A DNA stretch of 64,000 nucleotides from Bacillus sp. CH30_1T (lineage in GTDB: Bacteria; Bacillota; Bacilli; Bacillales; Bacillaceae_B). Position numbers and translations under genes: made by a program. The notes under the pieces were generated by a model. The model had not been told where the DNA came from and did not search any database. It saw only the letters and a program-made list of their open reading frames with translations. Shown in pieces: positions 57,082 through 64,000 of the stretch. Location: NCBI RefSeq assembly GCF_008364765.1, contig NZ_VTUY01000004.1:1-64000 (forward strand). The letters are read 5' to 3'. Each line of letters begins with the position of its first letter. Position 1 is the first letter of the stretch.

Positions 57082-57180
57082 GAGTGGTCCCGTGAGGCTG
57101 ACAAAGGATGGGAATGAAGGTAGATATAGGCCTTCTTGTACCCTCTTTGTGCCCTCTTTAGGACAAAGAGGGTTTTTTTA
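57082..57180 (+). promoter_or_regulatory. PyrR-dependent attenuator 2 (between pyrR and pyrP)
   Basis: A second PyrR-binding segment (GTCCCGTGAGGCTGACAAAG near 57087) precedes a terminator (CCCTCTTTGT with ACAAAGAGGG, then T7). Confidence 0.92.
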
Positions 57181-57213
57181 TGGGGAATATGGGTATTAGA
57201 GGAGGAAACATAA

Positions 57214-58545
57214 ATGAATCAAAATCATACGGTTGTGTTAGACGTAGAAGAAGTACCGAAGTTAGGAAAATGGATCACATTGAGTATCCAGCATCTATTC
57301 GCCATGTTTGGGGCTACTGTGTTAGTTCCATTCCTGGTAGGGCTAAGCCCTGGGGTTGCCCTTATCTCAAGTGGATTAGGCACACTTGCTTATCTCTTGA
57401 TCACAAGGGGAAGAATCCCTGCTTACTTAGGATCATCCTTTGCATTCATTGCACCTATCTTAGCTGCAAAGAGCTTTGGAGGTCCTGAGGCGGCCATGAT
57501 GGGAAGCTTTCTCGCCGGGATAGTTTACGGAATCGTAGCATTGCTCATCTCAAAGCTGGGGCTGAAATGGCTTGTGCGGATTCTTCCGCCGATAGTTGTA
57601 GGGCCAGTGATTATGGTTATAGGATTAGGACTGGCAGGAACGGCTGTTAATATGGCCATGTATGAAAATCCTGGAGCAGAAGAATTGGTTTACAGCAACA
57701 TACACTTCATGGTGGCTCTTGCCACTTTAGGCATTACCGTGATTTGCTCGATATACTTTAAAGGCTTTCTCGGAATGGTGCCGATTTTAGCCGGAATCGT
57801 TGGAGGGTATATCATAGCGGTTTTTGCGGGATTAGTGAACTTTCAACAAGTGTTGGATGCGCCGCTCTTACAAATGCCGGACTTCTTTATCCCATTCGTT
57901 GACTACACGCCGAGCTTCTCTTGGGAAATCGTGTCCATCATGGTACCTATAGCCCTCGTAACCTTGGCAGAGCATACTGGAGACCAGATGGTTCTAAGTA
58001 AAGTAGTAGGACGAAACTTCATTGAAAAGCCAGGACTTCACCGCTCCATTCTTGGGGATGGGGTAGCAACTGTGATTGCATCCTTCCTCGGTGGACCACC
58101 CAATACAACGTATGGTGAAAACATTGGAGTATTAGCCATAACAAGGGTATTCAGCGTTTTCGTCATCGGAGGAGCCGCGGTTCTTGCCATCATGTTCGGG
58201 TTTATCGGGAAGATAACAGCCTTGATTGGATCGATTCCATCAGCCGTCATGGGTGGAGTGTCCATCCTTCTGTTCGGAATCATCGCCTCTAGCGGACTGC
58301 GAATGCTGATTGATAACAAAGTAGACTTAGGAAACAAGCGAAACCTGGTGATTTCCTCAGTGATCCTGGTGATCGGGGTAGGAGGGGCATTCGTGAAGGT
58401 CAACGAGCAGGTATCCTTATCAGGGATGGCACTTGCAGCGATTGTCGGAGTTCTTCTAAACCTTGTCTTACCAGGTAGAGAAGAAAGCGAAGGGAAAAAC
58501 AACTTATTCGAAGAAGAAAATACAAAGCAGCATGATGTTGCATAG
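57214..58545 (+). CDS. pyrP: Uracil permease PyrP (NCS2 family)
   Basis: This 443-residue membrane transporter has about 12-14 helices and the NCS2 signatures: QHLFAMFGATVLVP (about 26), GSSFAFIAP, and the substrate-site segments VALAEHTGDQ (TLAEHTG, about 250) and GGPPNTTYGENIG (about 290). It imports uracil by proton symport. GGAGG precedes the ATG. A short basic/acidic tail follows the last helix. Confidence 0.96.
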   Translation: MNQNHTVVLDVEEVPKLGKWITLSIQHLFAMFGATVLVPFLVGLSPGVALISSGLGTLAYLLITRGRIPAYLGSSFAFIAPILAAKSFGGPEAAMMGSFLAGIVYGIVALLISKLGLKWLVRILPPIVVGPVIMVIGLGLAGTAVNMAMYENPGAEELVYSNIHFMVALATLGITVICSIYFKGFLGMVPILAGIVGGYIIAVFAGLVNFQQVLDAPLLQMPDFFIPFVDYTPSFSWEIVSIMVPIALVTLAEHTGDQMVLSKVVGRNFIEKPGLHRSILGDGVATVIASFLGGPPNTTYGENIGVLAITRVFSVFVIGGAAVLAIMFGFIGKITALIGSIPSAVMGGVSILLFGIIASSGLRMLIDNKVDLGNKRNLVISSVILVIGVGGAFVKVNEQVSLSGMALAAIVGVLLNLVLPGREESEGKNNLFEEENTKQHDVA

Positions 58546-58549
58546 ATGC

Positions 58550-58680
58550 ACCTTTTAACATGGTCCAGAGAGTCTAAGAAGGGTGAATTTGAACAAGACA
58601 GGTACGTGAGATTTTTCGCACTGTCCCTGTTGGAATGTTCAAAAACACCCTGTCAGAAAATTGGCAGGGTGTTTTTTTGA
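58550..58680 (+). promoter_or_regulatory. PyrR-dependent attenuator 3 (between pyrP and pyrB)
   Basis: A third PyrR-binding segment (TGGTCCAGAGAGTCTAAGAA near 58561) is followed by a terminator (58642-58678: AACACCCTG with CAGGGTGTT, then T7) before pyrB. Confidence 0.92.
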
Positions 58681-59586
<906 letters not shown>

Positions 59587-59602
59587 CTAGGGGGAATTTG
59601 AA

Positions 59603-60889
59603 ATGAATTGGTTAATCCGAAATGCACGTACTTTAGCAAAGAATGGTGATCTTGAGATAGTGGATGTGAAGGTGGAGAATCAGAAAATCATCGAGATGGG
59701 AACAGACCTCAAACGTACCAATCACCAGGTATTTCAAGCGGATGGGTTATTGATTTCCCCAGGATTTGTTGACCTTCATGTCCATTTAAGAGAACCGGGG
59801 GGCGAGCACAAAGAAACAATCGAAACGGGAACAAAAGCTGCTGCGAAGGGTGGTTTCACGACCATCGCTGCAATGCCTAATACAAGACCCGTACCTGACT
59901 CAGTAGAAAATCTGCAAGCCCTTAACAAGAAAATCTCTGAAACAGCAAGTGTTCGCGTGTTACCTTATGCCGCCATCACAGAGAGACAAATGGGGAAAAC
60001 GCTTAATGACTTACCTTCCTTAAAGGAAAATGGGGCATTTGCATTCACAGATGACGGGGTAGGGGTGCAATCAGCAGGCATGATGTTTGAAGCCATGAAG
60101 AAGGCAGCAGACATCAATGCATCCATAGTGGCCCACTGTGAAGAGAATACCTTGATTTATGGAGGAGCGGTCCATGATGGAACATTCTCCAAAGAATATA
60201 ACCTGAAAGGAATACCTTCAATCTGTGAAGCCGTACATATATCCCGGGATGTGCTGCTGGCAGAAGCAGCAGGCGTACATTATCACGTATGTCATATCTC
60301 AACGAAAGAGTCAGTAAGAGTGGTCCGCGATGCTAAAAATGCCGGGATCAATGTGACAGCTGAAGTAACACCACACCATCTTCTCCTATGCGAAGAAGAT
60401 ATTCCGGGACTTGATCCGAATTTCAAAATGAACCCGCCTCTTAGAAGCAAAGGAGATCAGCGAGCGTTAATAGAAGGGTTGCTGGATGGCACCATCGACT
60501 TTATCGCGACGGATCATGCACCTCATACAGAAGCAGAGAAATCTGAAGGGATGCAGCTCGCTCCTTTCGGAATTGTTGGATTGGAAACAGCCTTTCCGTT
60601 ACTCTACACACGCTTTGTAGAAGAGGGAATCTTCACGTTAAAGCAGCTAATTGATTGGATGACGATTAAACCAAGCAAAGCCTTTAACCTTCCGTTTGGA
60701 CTACTAGAAGTAGGAGGAGAAGCTGATTTTACGCTTATAGATTTAAATGAACAAAAAGTGATTGATCCAGCCGGATTTTTATCAAAAGGAAAAAATACTC
60801 CATTTAAAGAATGGGAGTGCAGAGGCTTTCCGAAAGCTACTTTTTATCAGGGATCTCTTGTATGGAATGAAGGAGGAAACAAACAATGA
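59603..60889 (+). CDS. pyrC: Dihydroorotase
   Basis: This 428-residue class I amidohydrolase converts carbamoyl aspartate to dihydroorotate. The metal-binding HVHLREPG (about 59-66), the second His/Lys region and the ATDHAPHTE block (about 303) are intact. AGGGGG precedes the ATG. It overlaps carA by 4 bases. Confidence 0.96.
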   Translation: MNWLIRNARTLAKNGDLEIVDVKVENQKIIEMGTDLKRTNHQVFQADGLLISPGFVDLHVHLREPGGEHKETIETGTKAAAKGGFTTIAAMPNTRPVPDSVENLQALNKKISETASVRVLPYAAITERQMGKTLNDLPSLKENGAFAFTDDGVGVQSAGMMFEAMKKAADINASIVAHCEENTLIYGGAVHDGTFSKEYNLKGIPSICEAVHISRDVLLAEAAGVHYHVCHISTKESVRVVRDAKNAGINVTAEVTPHHLLLCEEDIPGLDPNFKMNPPLRSKGDQRALIEGLLDGTIDFIATDHAPHTEAEKSEGMQLAPFGIVGLETAFPLLYTRFVEEGIFTLKQLIDWMTIKPSKAFNLPFGLLEVGGEADFTLIDLNEQKVIDPAGFLSKGKNTPFKEWECRGFPKATFYQGSLVWNEGGNKQ

Positions 60890-61977
60890 AAAGACAACTC
60901 ATTTTAGACGATGGAACAGTATTCGTAGGAGAAGGCTTTGGAGCGAACAAAGAAACGATTGGAGAAGTGGTTTTCAACACAAGTATGACAGGATATCAGG
61001 AAATTCTTTCAGACCCATCATACTGTGGACAGCTTGTCACTTTGACCTATCCCCTCGTAGGGAACTACGGAATCAATCGCGACGATTTTGAGTCCATCAC
61101 ACCTGCTATCAAAGCGTTCATCGTGAGAGAAGTTGCAGATTTCCCTTCAAATTGGAGAAATGAATCAACTTTGGATGAATTATTTAAAGTAAAAGGTATT
61201 CCAGGAATTTCAGATATCGATACAAGAAAGTTAACAAGGATCATCAGACAGCATGGGGCAATGAAAGGCATCATTTGTTCAGCAGAGTTGGATCCAAAAG
61301 AAATGCTTGAGAAATTGCATGATACTGCACTAAGATCCGATCAAGTCATGCAGGTTTCAACGAAAACAGCATATGCCAGTCCGGGAAGAGGATATCGTGT
61401 CGTGTTAATGGATTTTGGGATGAAGCACGGAATCCTGAGAGAATTAAACAAGCGTGATTGTGACGTGATTGTGGTTCCTTACCATACATCAGCGGAAGAG
61501 ATTCGTCGTTTGCAGCCTGACGGGATCATGCTCTCAAATGGGCCTGGGGATCCGAAAGATGTACCTGAAGCAATAGAAACGGTTAAAGAGCTCCTGGGAG
61601 AAATTCCCCTATTCGGAATTTGTTTAGGGCATCAATTATTTGCTCTCGCGTGTGGAGGCGACTCCTTCAAAATGAAATTTGGTCACAGAGGAGGCAACCA
61701 TCCAGTAAAAGACTTGAAAACTGGAAAAGTAGCACTGACTTCCCAGAACCACGGTTATGCTGTAGATGAAAAGTCGTTGATAGGAACAAGACTTCAAGTT
61801 ACTCACATGGCCATCAATGATGGAACAGTAGAAGGTTTAAAGCATTTAGACTACCCTGCCTTCACGGTTCAGTATCACCCGGAAGCATCTCCAGGACCTG
61901 AGGATTCAAATTACTTATTCGATGATTTCTTACAACTTATGAAAGAAGAGAAAAGAAAGGAGATTCAACATGCCTAA
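60886..61977 (+). CDS. carA: Carbamoyl phosphate synthase small chain (pyrimidine-specific)
   Basis: This 363-residue glutamine amidotransferase subunit feeds ammonia to CarB. The N-terminal CPSase domain ([18 protein letters not shown]) and the class I GATase domain with GICLGHQ (Cys about 245) and the catalytic His-x-Glu in [10 protein letters not shown] are intact. Within the pyr operon it corresponds to B. subtilis pyrAA. It overlaps pyrC by 4 bases and carB by 8 bases. Confidence 0.97.
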   Translation: MKRQLILDDGTVFVGEGFGANKETIGEVVFNTSMTGYQEILSDPSYCGQLVTLTYPLVGNYGINRDDFESITPAIKAFIVREVADFPSNWRNESTLDELFKVKGIPGISDIDTRKLTRIIRQHGAMKGIICSAELDPKEMLEKLHDTALRSDQVMQVSTKTAYASPGRGYRVVLMDFGMKHGILRELNKRDCDVIVVPYHTSAEEIRRLQPDGIMLSNGPGDPKDVPEAIETVKELLGEIPLFGICLGHQLFALACGGDSFKMKFGHRGGNHPVKDLKTGKVALTSQNHGYAVDEKSLIGTRLQVTHMAINDGTVEGLKHLDYPAFTVQYHPEASPGPEDSNYLFDDFLQLMKEEKRKEIQHA

Positions 61978-64000
61978 ACGTACAGACATCAAAAGCATCT
62001 TAGTTATCGGGAGCGGACCCATCATCATAGGACAAGCGGCAGAATTCGATTATGCGGGGACTCAAGCATGTATCGCCTTAAAAGAGGAAGGGTATCGTGT
62101 CATCCTCGTAAATTCAAACCCTGCTACGATTATGACCGACGCTGAAATGGCAGATAAAGTGTATATCGAACCACTGACGCTGGAGTTTGTCAGTAGAATC
62201 ATTCGTAAAGAACGTCCGGATGCGGTTCTTCCTACATTAGGTGGTCAAACGGGATTAAACCTGGCTGTTGAACTTGCTAAATCAGGAGTTTTAGAAGAAT
62301 GCGGAGTGGAAATTCTCGGAACGAAGCTTTCGGCAATAGAGAAGGCAGAAGATCGTGACTTATTTAGAAATTTAATGAATGAACTCGGGGAGCCGGTTCC
62401 TGAGAGCGAAATCATCCGAACGGTGGATGAAGCGTTTCATTTCGTAGAAAGCGTCGGCTTTCCAGTGATCGTAAGGCCTGCCTACACACTGGGTGGGACC
62501 GGCGGAGGGATCTGTCACAATGAAGAAGAATTAATCGAAATTGTAACCTCAGGCCTGAAGTACAGCCCGGTAACTCAATGTCTACTGGAAAAAAGTATCG
62601 CAGGTTTTAAAGAGATTGAATACGAGGTTATGAGAGATGCAGCCGATAATGCCATCGTGGTATGTAATATGGAGAACATCGACCCGGTGGGAATCCATAC
62701 GGGAGATTCGATTGTCGTAGCTCCAAGTCAAACTCTAAGTGACCGGGAGTATCAAATGCTCCGTAATACAAGCTTGAAGATCATCCGAGCATTAGGGATT
62801 GAAGGGGGCTGTAACGTCCAGCTTGCCCTTGATCCGGACAGCTTCCAGTATTACATCATCGAAGTGAATCCAAGGGTGAGCCGTTCCTCTGCACTAGCAT
62901 CAAAAGCAACGGGATACCCAATTGCGAAGCTTGCAGCAAAAATTGCAGTAGGACTTACCCTGGATGAAATGATGAATCCTGTAACAGGTAAAACATATGC
63001 ATCATTCGAACCTGCACTGGACTATGTGGTGACGAAAATTCCAAGATGGCCGTTTGATAAATTTGAAGCTGCCAAGCGTAACCTCGGTACGCAGATGAAA
63101 GCAACCGGTGAAGTAATGGCGATTGGCCGAACGTTCGAAGAGTCACTTCTTAAAGCGATTCGTTCCCTCGAAAGCAATACGTATCATATGGAGTTAAGTG
63201 ATGCTGAACAATTTACAGACGAGTGGATCGAGAAGAGAATCCGCAAAGCAGGAGATGAACGACTCTTCTATATCGGAGAAGCACTTAGAAGAGGAGTGAC
63301 GATTGAAACCATTCATGATTGGAGCAAAATCGATCTTTTCTTCCTGTATAAAATGAATAGAATCGTAGAATTCGAACAGGAATTAACCTTACATCCCTTC
63401 AATCTCGAGCTGGGACAAAAAGCAAAGCGAATGGGCTTTTCAGACATCACCATTGCCAAGCTATGGAATAGTACAGAAGCAGAATTGTATAGCTGGAGAA
63501 AAGAAAATGATTTAATACCTGTCTATAAAATGGTAGATACATGTGCGGCTGAGTTTGAATCAGAAACTCCTTACTTCTATGGAACCTATGAGGATGAGAA
63601 TGAATCCAAGGTCACTTCGCGGGAGAGTGTCATCGTTCTTGGGTCAGGACCGATCAGGATCGGTCAGGGAGTAGAATTTGATTACGCAACCGTTCACTCT
63701 GTCTGGGCCATTAAAGAAGCGGGCTATGAAGCGATCATCGTAAATAACAATCCAGAAACGGTTTCGACAGACTTCAGCATCTCGGATAAATTATACTTTG
63801 AACCTCTCACGGTAGAAGATGTCATGCACATCATCGATCTTGAAAAGCCTAAGGGAGTTGTCGTGCAATTTGGTGGGCAAACCGCGATCAATCTGGCAGA
63901 TGAGCTGGTGAGAAGAGGAGTCACGATTCTCGGTACATCACTTGAAGATTTAGATCGTGCAGAAAACCGGGATAAATTCGAACACACTCTGAACGAACTT
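61970..64000 (+). CDS. carB: Carbamoyl phosphate synthase large chain, N-terminal part
   Basis: The frame starts at ATG 61970 after AAAGGAG and stays open to the window end, giving 677 residues, about two thirds of the usual length near 1,070. The first ATP-grasp half begins [20 protein letters not shown], with the NPAT and [11 protein letters not shown] blocks; the second half begins near residue 553 with [18 protein letters not shown]. It produces carbamoyl phosphate from bicarbonate, ATP and glutamine-derived ammonia. In the pyr operon it corresponds to B. subtilis pyrAB. Confidence 0.97.
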   Translation, partial: MPKRTDIKSILVIGSGPIIIGQAAEFDYAGTQACIALKEEGYRVILVNSNPATIMTDAEMADKVYIEPLTLEFVSRIIRKERPDAVLPTLGGQTGLNLAVELAKSGVLEECGVEILGTKLSAIEKAEDRDLFRNLMNELGEPVPESEIIRTVDEAFHFVESVGFPVIVRPAYTLGGTGGGICHNEEELIEIVTSGLKYSPVTQCLLEKSIAGFKEIEYEVMRDAADNAIVVCNMENIDPVGIHTGDSIVVAPSQTLSDREYQMLRNTSLKIIRALGIEGGCNVQLALDPDSFQYYIIEVNPRVSRSSALASKATGYPIAKLAAKIAVGLTLDEMMNPVTGKTYASFEPALDYVVTKIPRWPFDKFEAAKRNLGTQMKATGEVMAIGRTFEESLLKAIRSLESNTYHMELSDAEQFTDEWIEKRIRKAGDERLFYIGEALRRGVTIETIHDWSKIDLFFLYKMNRIVEFEQELTLHPFNLELGQKAKRMGFSDITIAKLWNSTEAELYSWRKENDLIPVYKMVDTCAAEFESETPYFYGTYEDENESKVTSRESVIVLGSGPIRIGQGVEFDYATVHSVWAIKEAGYEAIIVNNNPETVSTDFSISDKLYFEPLTVEDVMHIIDLEKPKGVVVQFGGQTAINLADELVRRGVTILGTSLEDLDRAENRDKFEHTLNEL

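Overview
This window comes from the chromosome of a low-GC, endospore-forming member of the Bacillaceae. Nearly every gene has a recognisable Bacillus subtilis counterpart in the same order (ylbA to ylbQ, bshC, the division and cell wall cluster, spoIIGA-sigE-sigG, ylmC to ylmH, divIVA, ileS, lspA, pyr). Sporulation sigma factors, SpoVD, SpoVE, YlbJ and a bacillithiol enzyme support this placement. I cannot fix genus or species from the sequence alone.

Layout. 1-273: the 3' end of an IS3-family insertion sequence, close behind an AI-2E-type membrane protein gene. 1580-23522: the ylb block: ylbA-F, ylbG, rsmD, coaD, ylbJ, ylbK, ylbL (ddcP), tmcAL, ylbN, rpmF, a crotonase-family gene, ylbO (gerR), ylbP, panE. 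Several genes that I do not recall from B. subtilis at these positions are inserted: a thioesterase, a lipoprotein, a Cys-tailed small protein, three genes between ylbG and rsmD, and a biotin-dependent acyl-CoA carboxylase operon. 23524-25619: a DUF3397 protein and bshC. 25814-43586: the division and cell wall (dcw) cluster from mraZ to ftsZ. murG and murB are absent between spoVE and divIB, where an apparently gene-free stretch of 667 bases lies. A small extra gene between murE and mraY resembles a lone Mur-ligase N-terminal domain. 44035-46711: spoIIGA, sigE, sigG. 47236-51280: ylmC, pgeF (ylmD), ylmE, sepF, ylmG, ylmH, divIVA. 51277-56333: T-box-controlled ileS, ylyA, lspA, ylyB. 56330-64000: the pyrimidine operon pyrR-pyrP-pyrB-pyrC-carA-carB with three PyrR-type attenuators; carB runs off the window.

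How it fits together. Most of the window builds and divides the cell envelope: precursor synthesis (MurE, MraY, MurD), polymerisation (SpoVE, PBPs), divisome (FtsL, DivIB, FtsA, FtsZ, SepF, DivIVA) and the sporulation switch (SpoIIGA activating SigE, then SigG). The pyr operon supplies UMP under RNA-level control.

Most notable signal: a family of about 118-bp palindromic repeats in three arrays. Each array starts 3 to 6 bases after a stop codon (ylbP, ftsZ, sigG), in the orientation of that gene, and ends at an intrinsic terminator. The paired arms and the hairpin cores differ between loci in a compensatory way, so base pairing is kept while sequence changes. Other points of interest are the orphan Mur-ligase N-domain protein at the usual murF position, the missing murG/murB, a crotonase lacking both classical catalytic glutamates near an acyl-CoA carboxylase, a 10-bp-periodic MraZ operator, and a 22-bp-spacer promoter in front of spoIIGA.
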